Positions 25,061 through 35,219 of a DNA stretch of 45,231 nucleotides are shown one piece after another. How positions within the stretch are numbered: position 1 is the first letter of the stretch; each line of letters opens with the position of its first letter. Origin of the DNA: an uncultured Clostridia bacterium (GTDB taxonomy: Bacteria > Bacillota > Clostridia > TANB77 > CAG-508); the NCBI GenBank assembly GCA_944388745.1, contig CALXJZ010000004.1:1-45231 (forward strand). Reading direction: 5' to 3'. The translations under genes and the position numbers were made by a program. The notes below the pieces were generated by a model. The model had not been told where the DNA came from and ran no database searches. It worked only from the letters and a program-made list of their open reading frames with translations.

Positions 25061-27787
25061 TTGCAAAAAAGCAATTGGTTTCAAAAGGATGTTAAAGAAG
25101 TAGAAAAAGAACTAGAAACAAATCTAGAGAAAGGGCTAACAACTGAAGAAGTAGCAAAAAGAAAAGAAAAATATGGGTTAAACGAATTAAAATCCAAGAA
25201 GAAAAAAAGTTTATTTCAAAAATTTTTAGACCAATTTAAAGATTTCTCAATAATTGTATTAATTATTGCAGCAATAGTATCTGGTGTTGTTGGAGTTGCA
25301 GAAGGAGAAGGGATAACAGACACAATAATAATATTAATAGTTGTTGTAGTAAATGCAATTATAGGAGTAACCCAAGAATCAAAAGCAGAGAAATCATTGG
25401 AAGCACTTCAAAAACTAACAGACCATGCATCAAAAGTAATTAGAAATGGCGAAGTAACAGTAGTTCCTGCAAAAGAATTAGTACCAGGAGATATTGTAGT
25501 ATTAGATACTGGTGACTATATTCCAGCAGATTTAAGAATTATTGAGGCAGTAAATTTAAAATCACAAGAAGCATCATTAACAGGAGAATCAGTACCAGTT
25601 GAAAAAACAACAGAAAAAATAGAAGATGAAGAAACAAGTTTAGGAGATAGACTAAATATGCTATTTTCATCAAGTTTAGTAACATATGGTAGAGGAAAAG
25701 GAATAGTAGTTGAAACAGGAATGACAACAGAAGTTGGAAAAATAGCTGGTATGATAAATCAAGCAGAAGAACAAACAACACCACTACAAGACAAATTAAA
25801 CAAATTAGGAAAAACACTAGGAATTGCAGCATTATTAATTTGTATATTCATATTTATAGTTGGTTTAATACAAGGAAAAGAACCAATCCATATGTTTATG
25901 ACAGCAGTATCACTTGCAGTTGCAGCAATACCAGAAGGACTAGTTGCAGTATCTACAATAGTACTTGCAATTGGTGTTCAAAAAATGGTTAAAAGAAATG
26001 CAATTGTAAAAAGACTTCCAGCAGTTGAAACTTTAGGAAGTGCAACAGTAATATGTTCGGATAAAACAGGAACTCTAACACAAAATAAGATGACAGTAGA
26101 AAAAATCTTTATAAATTCAGAAACAAAGAATTTAGAAGAATACAAAAATAATATTACTGAAGATATTAAAAAATTAGTATATGTAAATATGTTTTGTAAT
26201 GACACTAAAATTTCCAAAGATGGAACACTAACAGGAGACCCAACAGAAACAGCATTAGTAGATATGGCTTTTAGATTAGACTTTGACCCAAGTATATATG
26301 ACCAAATGCCACGTGTTGAAGAAATACCATTTGATTCAGATAGAAAATTAATGACAACAGTAAATAAAGTAAATGGAAAATATGTTGTATTTACAAAAGG
26401 TGGAGTAGACGAATTATTAAATAGATGTAATAGTTACTTATTAAATGGAGAAATAAAACAAGACTTAGAAAATTATACAAAAATAATAAAACAAAATAAT
26501 GAAGGTATGGCAAAAGAAGCTTTAAGAGTACTTGCCGGAGCATATAAAGAAATAGACCATGAACCATCAAAAGAAGAGATGGAAACAATAGAAAATGACT
26601 TAATATTTATTGGAATGGTAGGAATGATTGATCCTCCAAGAGAAGAAGCTAAAAAGGCAGTTGAAAAGTGTAAAACAGCAGGAATAAAAACAGTAATGAT
26701 AACAGGAGACCATAAAATCACAGCAACAGCAATAGCTAAAAAATTAGGAATATTAGAAAATGAAGATGAAGCAATAACAGGTACAGAACTAGAAAAAATG
26801 ACAGATGCAGAGTTAGAGAAAAATGTTAGACATTATTCAGTTTATGCAAGAGTATCACCAGAACATAAAGTAAGAATAGTAAAAGCATGGCAAAAAAATG
26901 GAGAAATAGTTGCTATGACTGGTGATGGAGTAAATGATAGCCCAGCATTAAAAACCTCTGATATAGGATGTGCAATGGGAGTTGTAGGAACAGATGTTGC
27001 AAAAGAAGCAGCAGACGTAATATTAACAGATGATAACTTTGCAACAATAGTATCAGCAGTAGAAGAAGGTAGACGTATATATGATAACATTTTAAAAGTA
27101 ATTCAATTCTTGTTATCAAGTAATGTTGGAGAAATAGTAGTACTATTTTTAGCAACACTATGTACACCACTATTTGCAAATTGGTTTGGAATAACAGATA
27201 TTGCACATTTAGAAATATTATTACCAATACACATCTTATGGATAAACTTAGTAACAGACTCTTTACCTGCTTTAGCATTAGCCTTTGACCCAGCAAATAA
27301 GGATATAATGAATAGAAAACCAAATAAGCCAGGAAAAGGAGTATTTACTAAAGGAATGACCTGGAGAGTAATCTATCAAGGAGTAATGATAGGATTACTA
27401 ACACTTGCAGCATTTATGATAGGACTAGCTACAACAACTACGCCAATAGATGGATTAACATTAGATGAATCAAAAATAGAAGTAGGACAAACAATGGCAT
27501 TTGTTACACTTGCTTTTTCAGAACTAGTGCATGTATATAGTATAAGAAATAATAAATTATCAATATTTAAAACAGGAATAAAAGGAAATAGTAAGCTAAT
27601 ATGGGCAACACTTGGTTCTGCAGCTTTAATGTTAGTAATATTACTTGTACCAGCATTAAGAAATATCTTTAGCATACCAGTATTACCAACAGAAAATATT
27701 GTTGAATTATTAGGTCTAATTATAGCACCATTAGTAATAGTTGAAATATTTAAATTATTAAAAATAAATACTGCAAAAGATGAATAG
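25061..27787 (+). CDS. P-type (P2A, SERCA-like) Ca2+/Mn2+-transporting ATPase
   Basis: A 908-residue pump of the calcium-ATPase group. It has an N-terminal cation-ATPase domain, actuator motif SLTGESVPVEK, M4 ion site AAIPEGL, the phosphorylated Asp334 in CSDKTGTLTQN, the hinge MTGDGVNDSPALK, M6 residues NLVTDS and about ten membrane helices. The PEGL and N-TD residues match Ca2+-type site II. The Mn2+ riboswitch upstream points to manganese or mixed Ca2+/Mn2+ export from the cytoplasm. The start is TTG 25061, with AGGAG at 25046-25050; the nearby ATG 25054 is out of frame. Confidence 0.92.
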   Translation: MQKSNWFQKDVKEVEKELETNLEKGLTTEEVAKRKEKYGLNELKSKKKKSLFQKFLDQFKDFSIIVLIIAAIVSGVVGVAEGEGITDTIIILIVVVVNAIIGVTQESKAEKSLEALQKLTDHASKVIRNGEVTVVPAKELVPGDIVVLDTGDYIPADLRIIEAVNLKSQEASLTGESVPVEKTTEKIEDEETSLGDRLNMLFSSSLVTYGRGKGIVVETGMTTEVGKIAGMINQAEEQTTPLQDKLNKLGKTLGIAALLICIFIFIVGLIQGKEPIHMFMTAVSLAVAAIPEGLVAVSTIVLAIGVQKMVKRNAIVKRLPAVETLGSATVICSDKTGTLTQNKMTVEKIFINSETKNLEEYKNNITEDIKKLVYVNMFCNDTKISKDGTLTGDPTETALVDMAFRLDFDPSIYDQMPRVEEIPFDSDRKLMTTVNKVNGKYVVFTKGGVDELLNRCNSYLLNGEIKQDLENYTKIIKQNNEGMAKEALRVLAGAYKEIDHEPSKEEMETIENDLIFIGMVGMIDPPREEAKKAVEKCKTAGIKTVMITGDHKITATAIAKKLGILENEDEAITGTELEKMTDAELEKNVRHYSVYARVSPEHKVRIVKAWQKNGEIVAMTGDGVNDSPALKTSDIGCAMGVVGTDVAKEAADVILTDDNFATIVSAVEEGRRIYDNILKVIQFLLSSNVGEIVVLFLATLCTPLFANWFGITDIAHLEILLPIHILWINLVTDSLPALALAFDPANKDIMNRKPNKPGKGVFTKGMTWRVIYQGVMIGLLTLAAFMIGLATTTTPIDGLTLDESKIEVGQTMAFVTLAFSELVHVYSIRNNKLSIFKTGIKGNSKLIWATLGSAALMLVILLVPALRNIFSIPVLPTENIVELLGLIIAPLVIVEIFKLLKINTAKDE

Positions 27788-27795
27788 ACAAAATG

Positions 27796-27830
27796 AAAAA
27801 TAGCAATAGATTTTATTGCTATTTTTCTTT
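27796..27830 (+). terminator. Terminator after the cation ATPase gene
   Basis: AAAAATAGCAATA (27796-27808) pairs with TATTGCTATTTTT (27814-27826), followed by CTTT. Confidence 0.75.
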
Positions 27831-27863
27831 AATTATGATAAGATAGGGGACAAGGAGGAAGAT

Positions 27864-29444
27864 ATGAGCGATAAATTTTATGTAACAACACCAATATATT
27901 ATCCAAGTGGAAGATTCCACGTAGGAACAGCATATACAACAGTCTTAGCAGATAGCATGAAGAGATATCACAAACTAAAAGGTGAACACACTTACATGCT
28001 AACAGGAACAGATGAACATGGACAAAAAATTGAGCAAAAAGCAGAAGATGCTGGAAAAACACCAAAAGAGTATGTAGATGAAATGGCAAAAATGGCAAAA
28101 GAATTGTGGGCAAAAATGGACATCCAATATGATGATTTCATACAAACAACTGAAGAAAGACATACAAAAATAGTTCAAAAAATATTTGATAGATTTATGG
28201 AGCAAGGAGATATATATAAAGGTGAATATGAAGGTTGGTATTGTATACCATGTGAAACATATTTTACTGAAACACAATTAGTTGATGGAAAATGTCCAGA
28301 TTGTGGTAGAGAAGTTAAGCTAATGAAAGAGGAAGCATATTTCTTTAACATGAAAAAATATGTAGATAAATTATTAAAATATTATGATGAACATCCAGAC
28401 TTTATAAAACCAGCATATAGAAAAACAGAAATGATAAATAACTTTATAAAACCAGGTTTGGAAGACTTATGTGTAACAAGAACTTCATTTGATTGGGGAA
28501 TAAAAGTACTAAAAGACCCAAAACATGTAATCTATGTGTGGTTAGACGCATTAACAAATTATTTAACAGCTTTAGGATATTTATCAGAAGATGATACATT
28601 ATTTAAAAAATACTGGCCAGCAGATTTACAAATTGTTGGAAAAGATATTGCAAGATTTCATTTGATTTATTGGCCAATATTCCTAATGGCATTAGACTTA
28701 CCATTGCCAAAAACAATTTTTGTTCATAACTGGTTTATGATGAAAGATGGTAAAATGTCAAAATCAAAGGGAAATGTAATATATCCAGAGACATTAATTG
28801 ATAGATATGGTTTAGATGCTACTAGATACTTTTTATTAAGAGAACTACCAGTATCTCAAGACGGAATATTCTCACCTGAAAGTTTTGTTGAAAGATATAA
28901 TTTTGACCTATGTAATGATTTAAGCAATTTATTAAATAGAACAGTATCAATGGTAAATAAATATTTTAATGGACAAGTTCCAGAATATAATGGTACACCA
29001 AATGAAGTAGATGAGGAATTTGAAAAATATACTATTGGACAAATAGATAAATTTGAGGAAAAATGGAATCAATATGAAATAGCAAATAGTATTCAAGAAA
29101 TTTGGAATTTGATTTCTAGAACAAATAAATATATTGATGAAACAATGCCATGGGGTCTAGCTAAAGAAGAAAAAATGGAAGAATTAAAATCATCAATGTA
29201 TCATTTAATTGAAAATTTAAGAAAAATAGCGATATTGATTAAACCATTTATGAATGATACTGCAGATAATATATTAAGACAAATTGGAATAAATAATGAA
29301 GACTTAAAAAATTGGGATAGCTTAAAAGGAGAATATAATAAAATAGAAAATGCTAAAGTGATTGAAAAAGGTGAACCAATTTTTATGAGATTAAAGCTAG
29401 AAGAAGAAATTGAATACCTAAAAGATGCGATGAAAAATAACTAG
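27864..29444 (+). CDS. metG: Methionyl-tRNA synthetase
   Basis: It charges tRNA-Met with Met. The HIGH-type motif is HVGT (19-22) and KMSKS is at 297-301. A single zinc knuckle is formed by CIPC (127-130) and CPDC (144-147). The anticodon-binding helical domain follows. At 526 residues it lacks the C-terminal EMAP/tRNA-binding dimerisation domain found in the longer Bacillus enzyme. ATG 27864 has AAGGAGGA directly upstream; the open frame continues upstream to a TTG at 27816, but that start would run through the terminator region. Confidence 0.95.
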   Translation: MSDKFYVTTPIYYPSGRFHVGTAYTTVLADSMKRYHKLKGEHTYMLTGTDEHGQKIEQKAEDAGKTPKEYVDEMAKMAKELWAKMDIQYDDFIQTTEERHTKIVQKIFDRFMEQGDIYKGEYEGWYCIPCETYFTETQLVDGKCPDCGREVKLMKEEAYFFNMKKYVDKLLKYYDEHPDFIKPAYRKTEMINNFIKPGLEDLCVTRTSFDWGIKVLKDPKHVIYVWLDALTNYLTALGYLSEDDTLFKKYWPADLQIVGKDIARFHLIYWPIFLMALDLPLPKTIFVHNWFMMKDGKMSKSKGNVIYPETLIDRYGLDATRYFLLRELPVSQDGIFSPESFVERYNFDLCNDLSNLLNRTVSMVNKYFNGQVPEYNGTPNEVDEEFEKYTIGQIDKFEEKWNQYEIANSIQEIWNLISRTNKYIDETMPWGLAKEEKMEELKSSMYHLIENLRKIAILIKPFMNDTADNILRQIGINNEDLKNWDSLKGEYNKIENAKVIEKGEPIFMRLKLEEEIEYLKDAMKNN

Positions 29445-29481
29445 TAATAAATTAATTAAAAAATGAAGGGAGAGATTTATT

Positions 29482-29727
29482 ATGAAAGAAACAAAAGACG
29501 ACAAAAAATTACAAAATAAAAAAGAAGAAGGAAAGAAAACAACAAAAGGAAAACACAAGGAAGAACCTACTTTAGGAGATATCGTATTTAGAGTACTAGT
29601 AATAGTGGTTATTTTCTTTATAGCAGTTATAGCATATGCATCATATATACAAGGAATAAAAAGTGACGATAATGTAAATGATTCTTCAAGTAGCAATATT
29701 ATAAGAACAATTGAAAAAACAAATTAA
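29482..29727 (+). CDS. Small single-helix membrane protein, unknown
   Basis: The 81-residue protein has a Lys/Glu-rich cytoplasmic N-terminus (about 1-30), one membrane helix (about 35-56, FRVLVIVVIFFIAVIAYA) and a short Ser/Asn-rich outer tail. AAGGGAGAG precedes ATG 29482. It follows metG by 37 bases and runs up to or into the deacetylase reading frame, so it is probably part of that operon. No family is recognised. Confidence 0.55.
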   Translation: MKETKDDKKLQNKKEEGKKTTKGKHKEEPTLGDIVFRVLVIVVIFFIAVIAYASYIQGIKSDDNVNDSSSSNIIRTIEKTN

Positions 29728-29752
29728 ATTATATAAGGATGTAGAAAATGGG

Positions 29753-30664
29753 ATGTTAAAAGGAGAAAGAAATCTAGGAATATATCTTATAAAAACAGAA
29801 GATAAAATTAATAAAGAAGTAGTTTTAAAAATAGCATTAGTAGTATTAATTATAACAATGTTAATACTACTGATATTTGTTGCTAATTATTCTATAAATA
29901 TAATTAGAAATAGTAAAATAGCAAAGCAATATGAAGAACAAATAGCACTTCTTGAAAAACAAGAATTAGAAAAACAAGAAGCGGAAAGACAAGCTAAAAT
30001 TCCAAAATTAACAGAACAAGGAATGCAGAATATAGAAAAAATATATCATTCTGATACAAAACGTGCATTTTTGACTTTTGATGATGGACCTTCAAGTGTT
30101 ACAAATACAATTCTAGATGTATTAAAACAAGAAAATGTAAAAGCAACATTTTTTGTTTTGGGATCAAGAGTAGAGGCAAAACCAGATGTAGTAAAAAGAA
30201 TTTATGATGAAGGTCATTACATTGCAAATCATGGATATTCACATATATATGAAAATATATATGCAACTCCACAAGCAGTCTTAGACGAATATAATAGATG
30301 TAATGATGCTGTAAAAAACGCAATAGGTGTGCCAGAATATAATTCACATTTATTTAGATTTCCTGGAGGACTTGTAGGAGGAAAATATGCAGACATAAAA
30401 AGTCAAGCAAATGAATTATTAAAGCAAAATAATATTGTACATGTTGATTGGAATGCTTTAAATGGAGATGCCGAAACAAATGATTTAAGTATTGACTTTG
30501 AATTAGCAAGATTACAAGAAACAACACAAAATAGAAATAGTGTTGTAATATTGATGCATGATGCACCAGCAAAAAAAGTAACTGCAGAAGCATTACCACA
30601 AATTATTTCGTATTTAAGAGAACAAGGATATGAATTTGAAAATTTTTATGATATTATTAAATAA
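29753..30664 (+). CDS. Membrane-anchored polysaccharide deacetylase (NodB-type)
   Basis: About 303 residues. A membrane helix is followed by a Glu/Lys coiled segment (QYEEQIALLEKQELEKQEAE) and then a complete carbohydrate esterase 4 domain. The domain has motif 1 TFDDGP with the catalytic Asp, motif 2 HGYSH with two metal-binding His, the RFPGG motif, VDWNALNGDA and the late LMHDA. It would deacetylate N-acetylated wall glycans outside the membrane, giving lysozyme resistance in related cases. The start is uncertain: the frame is open from TTG 29711, inside the previous gene and without a ribosome site, while ATG 29753 has AAGGA at a rather long distance. Confidence 0.87.
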   Translation: MLKGERNLGIYLIKTEDKINKEVVLKIALVVLIITMLILLIFVANYSINIIRNSKIAKQYEEQIALLEKQELEKQEAERQAKIPKLTEQGMQNIEKIYHSDTKRAFLTFDDGPSSVTNTILDVLKQENVKATFFVLGSRVEAKPDVVKRIYDEGHYIANHGYSHIYENIYATPQAVLDEYNRCNDAVKNAIGVPEYNSHLFRFPGGLVGGKYADIKSQANELLKQNNIVHVDWNALNGDAETNDLSIDFELARLQETTQNRNSVVILMHDAPAKKVTAEALPQIISYLREQGYEFENFYDIIK

Positions 30665-30687
30665 TTAGCGAAAGGAGAGAAAAAGAA

Positions 30688-32982
30688 TTGCCTAAAAAAC
30701 TAAAAGTACAAGAAAATATAGAGGAAAAATTAGAATACATTGGATTAGATTTAGACAAAATACCAGCATCAATAAAAAAGTTTGAACCACTAGATTTTAG
30801 AATTCCTAAATTTTATGACGAGAAACAATATAGGCAATATCGTTATGTTCCAATAAAAGATATTCAAATATTATTAACTCCAACAAATAGATTAGATGAA
30901 TTAGAAGAAAAATATAAAAATGCGAGTCCTTTATATGAATATCTAGATCAGAAAAATGAAGAAAATATATTAAAATATACAAAGTTTTTAGAAATGCTAA
31001 GACAAGTTAAGATTGAAGATATAGAAAAAATAGAAGAAGAGCAAGCAAACTTGAATAAAAAGATTCCATTCAAAGTAAAATTTGAAGGAAATTACTTATG
31101 GCAAATATACTATTCAGAAAATACAGACAAATATTTTATGTTAGTCCCAACAGAAGAAGCAGATTATTCGACATTTTTCTTTTTGCTAAAAAAACAATTA
31201 GAAAAAAGAAGAACAGGGAAAATATTTGTACCAATTAGAAATGTAGGATATAGTAGTGAATATATAAGAAAAAATGAATTTGAAGACTTGGAAAACTATT
31301 TATGGTTATTTACAAAAGATTGGCCTTTAATATATGAGGTATATAACAAAAAAGACGAGTTAACTATTCAAATTGTTGGAGAAACAGAAGTCTATGAAAA
31401 AGTAAAAAGTTCATATAATAAAAAGTTGAAAAACAAAGAAGAAGCTACACAATTTTATAAGTTGCTAAAGGCAATGTTTATACTACAAACAGAACTCCCA
31501 GAATATTTCCATTTTATCACAGATATAGATAAAAATGGAGAGATTGAATTTTATTTTGAAGACGAAAAAATGGAATATATAGAATTGCCACAATGGATAT
31601 TAGATCAATATGTTTTAGGTTTAGAAAAAATAGAAGTAGCTAATGAATTGATAGAAGAAAATAGAATTAAATTAAAAAAATTACAAGAAGAAGGCGCAAT
31701 GCAAGAAATAGAATATCTTGCAAAAGAAAAACAAATTTCAACCTTTTTAGAGTGTAAAAAAACTTTTTTTGGTAAATTTAAATATTATTTTAAATATAGT
31801 AAAAAAAGCAAAAATAAAAAAATAGAAAAACAAGAAGAAATAATAGATAATGAAAAACCAGAAAAAGCAAAAAAGAAAAAAACAAGAAATAAACCTAAAA
31901 AAGGAAATTATACAATTGAAGAACTTTTAGAATTATATCAAGAATTAGCAAAATTAGAAAATGAACTTAAAAACTTATTAATGGATATAAATGCACTAAA
32001 ACTAAAAAATAAAAACAGAAAAAAGAAAATTGAAAATGCAACAAAATTTATTGAGGAAATAGATAGCCACAAAAAAAGCATATTTGAATTTTGGAAGTAT
32101 ACAAATAAGGATGAAGTTGCAGCACTTGCAGAAGGTGAAGTAGAAGAAGTAAGTACAATAAAGAAAATCACCAAAGTATTTGACTTTGAAGAAGATTTCG
32201 AAAAATTTGGAAAAATGATGGACAAAATTCAAAGAAGAGTTTTAACAAAGGACGAAACAGATAGTTTATATCTTTTATCAACAAATTTAGTTGATATATT
32301 AAATAAGGTAAAGAATAATGAAGTTTTACCTAAAGATATAGAAAATAGTTTAAAAGAAATAAAAAAAGAAGCCAAAGAAGAAAAAATGTTAACAGCAGAT
32401 GAAGAGTTTGATATTTTTGGTGGAATTGTTCATGATAGAACTAAAGTATCAAAGATAAAGAATAAAAAGCATAGAGAAATAGCAAAAGACAAATATAGTA
32501 TTTTAGAAATAAATAAAAATACAAAACAAATAGGATACAAATTGGCATTAGAAAAAATAGTAGGAAATATTAAAAATGCACTTGAAAAAGTTGTTGCAGT
32601 TGATGATTTACCTATATATAAAGCAATTGCAGACGAAGAACTTAAAAATAATAATTTTAATTTGTTTAACATAAATGAAGAATTTGAAATGAATGAAATT
32701 GTTAACCAAGGCGTAGGTAAAATTAATTTATATAAAATAAATTTGAAAAAAGGTATTAATGCAATTAGCTATACAAATATTATTTTTTATGATAATCAAA
32801 ATAAAACTTTGCCAGTAGGACAGGATTTATCAACTAAAATCTTAGTTGATATTAGTAAAGTAAAATTAGAGCAAAAATCTGAAAAAAAATTTCATATGAT
32901 TAATTTTGAAGAAAAAGATAATGATTTTTCTAAAATTAATATTAAAGAAGTTAATGTTTTTGAATATGAGATTTTAACATAG
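30688..32982 (+). CDS. Large Lys/Glu-rich protein, unknown
   Basis: The 764-residue protein has no signal peptide or membrane helix. Residues 1-330 look globular, with aromatic-rich stretches (YLWQIYYSENTDKYFMLVP, ENYLWLFTKDWPLIYEVY). Residues 335-470 are coiled coil with a Lys-rich linker (KAKKKKTRNKPKKGNYTIEELLELYQE). Residues 480-600 are helical (FDFEEDFEKFGKMMDKIQRRV). The end is a more compact domain. I recognise no family. The start is TTG 30688 with AAAGGAGAG at 30670-30678, 24 bases after the deacetylase stop, which suggests one operon. Confidence 0.6.
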   Translation: MPKKLKVQENIEEKLEYIGLDLDKIPASIKKFEPLDFRIPKFYDEKQYRQYRYVPIKDIQILLTPTNRLDELEEKYKNASPLYEYLDQKNEENILKYTKFLEMLRQVKIEDIEKIEEEQANLNKKIPFKVKFEGNYLWQIYYSENTDKYFMLVPTEEADYSTFFFLLKKQLEKRRTGKIFVPIRNVGYSSEYIRKNEFEDLENYLWLFTKDWPLIYEVYNKKDELTIQIVGETEVYEKVKSSYNKKLKNKEEATQFYKLLKAMFILQTELPEYFHFITDIDKNGEIEFYFEDEKMEYIELPQWILDQYVLGLEKIEVANELIEENRIKLKKLQEEGAMQEIEYLAKEKQISTFLECKKTFFGKFKYYFKYSKKSKNKKIEKQEEIIDNEKPEKAKKKKTRNKPKKGNYTIEELLELYQELAKLENELKNLLMDINALKLKNKNRKKKIENATKFIEEIDSHKKSIFEFWKYTNKDEVAALAEGEVEEVSTIKKITKVFDFEEDFEKFGKMMDKIQRRVLTKDETDSLYLLSTNLVDILNKVKNNEVLPKDIENSLKEIKKEAKEEKMLTADEEFDIFGGIVHDRTKVSKIKNKKHREIAKDKYSILEINKNTKQIGYKLALEKIVGNIKNALEKVVAVDDLPIYKAIADEELKNNNFNLFNINEEFEMNEIVNQGVGKINLYKINLKKGINAISYTNIIFYDNQNKTLPVGQDLSTKILVDISKVKLEQKSEKKFHMINFEEKDNDFSKINIKEVNVFEYEILT

Positions 32983-32997
32983 ATTTTTGAAAAACTA

Positions 32998-33026
32998 TTG
33001 ATAAATGGCAAATTTTATGATAAAAT
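32998..33026 (+). promoter_or_regulatory. Promoter of the T-box transcript
   Basis: TTGATA, 17 bases, TAAAAT. It lies just after the stop of the previous gene and just upstream of the T-box leader. Confidence 0.6.
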
Positions 33027-33034
33027 ATTATATG

Positions 33035-33326
33035 TGAATAGATAAAACCAACAAAAAAGCAAAGTATATATAAGAAAAAATTATCAAAAGAGAAAATGGA
33101 CTATGGCTGGAATCCATTGATAATATTATATAGAAATTTCACTTTTTTAGGTCTTTTTCTGAAATTATACTTACAATAGTAAGAGTAGGGAAAAGCGGTA
33201 GAACACCGTTAAAACAATAATGAGGTTAGTAATAAAAATAATAGAAATATTTTGAGACTGATAAATTTAGGTGGTACCACGAAAGATAAGCCATTTCGTC
33301 CTAATTCAAGGATGAAGTGGCTTTTT
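33035..33326 (+). promoter_or_regulatory. T-box leader, probably tRNA-Phe specific
   Basis: The T-box sequence AGGTGGTACCACG is at 33269-33281. It is followed by the terminator stem AAGCCATTTCGTCC...GGATGAAGTGGCTTTT (33288-33326), whose left arm can pair alternatively with the T-box region. A long structured Stem I region precedes it. A TTC triplet at 33138-33140 is a candidate Phe specifier, consistent with pheS and pheT downstream; I could not fold Stem I to prove it. Uncharged tRNA-Phe would allow read-through. Confidence 0.88.
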
Positions 33327-33370
33327 GAAAGAAATTAAATTTTAAATAAAATTTGATAGGATGTGAGAAT

Positions 33371-33727
33371 ATGAATAGAACAAAATATCTAGAATACTAT
33401 ATGGATTCTAAAATATATAGTAAAGATGAAGTAGAAAAGAGTATTGATGAAACAAAAAAAGAATTTCCTAAAAAAGAAATTGATGTACAAGTACATTTAA
33501 ATAACTTTGGAGTATATATCATAACTTTTATATTTAAAAATAAAAATAGTTTTATAAAAAATATATTCATAAAATTGAGGTTAAAAAAGAAAAATAAATT
33601 GTTATTAGCTGAAAATACAAAAAAGGATAAAAAACCAAAAGAAGATAAAATGCAAAAACGCTTTGAAAAATACAGTAATAAAATTTATGGACAATATAAA
33701 GCAACACATACATATAGACCATATTGA
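33371..33727 (+). CDS. Small basic protein between the T-box and pheS, unknown
   Basis: The 118-residue protein has an N-terminal half (MNRTKYLEYYMDSKIYSKDEVEKSIDETKKEF) followed by a strand-rich stretch (IDVQVHLNNFGVYIITFIFKNK) and a very Lys-rich C-terminus. No signal peptide is seen. ATG 33371 follows AGGATGTGAG. The open frame extends upstream to a TTG at 33353 that lacks spacing for a ribosome site. Its position makes it the first gene under T-box control, so its level should rise with Phe starvation. I recognise no family. Confidence 0.55.
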   Translation: MNRTKYLEYYMDSKIYSKDEVEKSIDETKKEFPKKEIDVQVHLNNFGVYIITFIFKNKNSFIKNIFIKLRLKKKNKLLLAENTKKDKKPKEDKMQKRFEKYSNKIYGQYKATHTYRPY

Positions 33728-33774
33728 TATAGAATATTAATTTAAATTTGAAAAAGAAGGGAGAAAATATAATA

Positions 33775-34794
33775 ATGAAAGAAGAAATTGCAAAAATCAA
33801 AGAAAATTCACTAAAAGAAATTAAAGATTGTCTGGATTTAAGACAATTGAGTGATTTAAAAGTAAAATATTTAGGTAAGAAAGGTGAACTGACAGTAGTA
33901 TTAAGAGGAATGGGAAAATTATCACCAGAAGAAAGACCAGTAATAGGAAGTCTTGTAAATCAAGTAAGAGATGAGTTAGATGGATTATTTACTCAAAAAG
34001 AAAAAGAATTAAATAGAAAAGAATTAGAAAAAAGATTAGAAACAGAAAACATTGATGTTACAGAACCAAGCAAAAAAATTAATTTAGGTTCATTACATCC
34101 AATAACACAAGTAATTCAAGAAGTAGAAGAAATATTCTTAGGAATGGGATATGAAATAGCAGACGGACCAGAAGTCGAAAAAGCAATATATAATTTTGAT
34201 AAATTAAACACACCGCCAGACCATCCAGCAAGAGACCTTCAAGACACATTTTATATCACGGATGATATAGTATTAAGAAGTCAAACATCACCAGTACAAG
34301 CAAGAGTAATGGAAAATCAAAAACCACCAATAAAAATAATATGTCCTGGAGCGGTTTATCGTTCAGATAGCGTAGATGCAACACATTCACCAGTATTCCA
34401 TCAAGTAGAAGGATTAGTTGTTGACAAAAATATTGCTATGACAGATTTAAAAGGAACATTAGAAATGTTTGCTAAAAAATGTTTAGGTGAAAAAACAAAA
34501 ATAAGATTCAGACCACATCATTTCCCATTTACAGAACCATCAGCAGAGGCAGATGTATCATGCTTTGTATGTGGGGGAAAAGGATGCAGAGTATGCAAAG
34601 GAGAAGGTTGGATAGAACTTTTAGGATGTGGAATGGTACATCCAAATGTTTTAAGAAATTGTGGAATAGACCCAGAAGAATATTCAGGATTTGCATTTGG
34701 GTTTGGAGTAGAAAGAGTAGCAATGGCAAAATTCGGAATAGAGGACATGAGATTATTATTCGAAAATGATGTAAGATTTTTAAAACAATTTTAG
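33775..34794 (+). CDS. pheS: Phenylalanyl-tRNA synthetase alpha subunit
   Basis: The catalytic subunit of the heterotetrameric enzyme. An N-terminal coiled coil (about 1-90) is followed by the class II core: motif 1 with [28 protein letters not shown], motif 2 [24 protein letters not shown], and motif 3 [18 protein letters not shown]. The bacterial Cys-rich insertion [17 protein letters not shown] is present. At 340 residues it is normal. ATG 33775 follows AAGGGAG at 33757-33763; an earlier open segment from 33748 is unlikely. It is controlled by the T-box leader. Confidence 0.97.
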   Translation: MKEEIAKIKENSLKEIKDCLDLRQLSDLKVKYLGKKGELTVVLRGMGKLSPEERPVIGSLVNQVRDELDGLFTQKEKELNRKELEKRLETENIDVTEPSKKINLGSLHPITQVIQEVEEIFLGMGYEIADGPEVEKAIYNFDKLNTPPDHPARDLQDTFYITDDIVLRSQTSPVQARVMENQKPPIKIICPGAVYRSDSVDATHSPVFHQVEGLVVDKNIAMTDLKGTLEMFAKKCLGEKTKIRFRPHHFPFTEPSAEADVSCFVCGGKGCRVCKGEGWIELLGCGMVHPNVLRNCGIDPEEYSGFAFGFGVERVAMAKFGIEDMRLLFENDVRFLKQF

Positions 34795-34894
34795 GGTTTA
34801 AAATCAAAAGTAGAAATTTTAAGAAAAATATTAAATAATTTTTTTGTAAATAATAATTATTAAAAATTTAATTTATTAAGGAGTGTTAAAATTA

Positions 34895-35188
34895 GTGAAA
34901 ACAAAAGTATTTAGATTTCAAGACGGAAAAAGAAACGAAAGTTATATAGAAGAAATAAAACAAATTATGAGAAAAAATGGAAATGTTGATACACAAGCAA
35001 GTTTTGATGAAAATGGAAATTATGTAGTAAAAGTTTTAATTCCAGATTGGAGAGATAAGTTTAGAAAAGATTCATTAGAAGCAATACAAAGAAAGCAAAT
35101 GGAAAGTAGGAATGAAGCAACATTTGGAAATTGGCAAAATGCTAGGAGATATCAACCAGACAAAAGATTTAATGGTTGGGATAGATAG
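34895..35188 (+). CDS. Small protein inserted between pheS and pheT, unknown
   Basis: The 97-residue protein has an N-terminal basic segment (KTKVFRFQDGKRNESYIEEIKQIMRKNG), two strands (DTQASFDENGNYVVKVLIP) and an Arg-, Asn- and Trp-rich tail (FGNWQNARRYQPDKRFNGWDR). GTG 34895 is chosen because AAGGAG at 34878-34883 fits it; the GTG at 34883 overlaps that site. Its place between the two synthetase subunits, 31 bases before pheT, means it shares T-box regulation. It resembles no family I know. Confidence 0.5.
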   Translation: MKTKVFRFQDGKRNESYIEEIKQIMRKNGNVDTQASFDENGNYVVKVLIPDWRDKFRKDSLEAIQRKQMESRNEATFGNWQNARRYQPDKRFNGWDR

Positions 35189-35219
35189 GAAAAAAATAGC
35201 AGGAAAGGAAGAAAGATAG

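Noticed and set aside
27816..27863. Extended N-terminus of metG
   Set aside because: It would begin in the ATPase terminator; ATG 27864 has AAGGAGGA and the standard family start.
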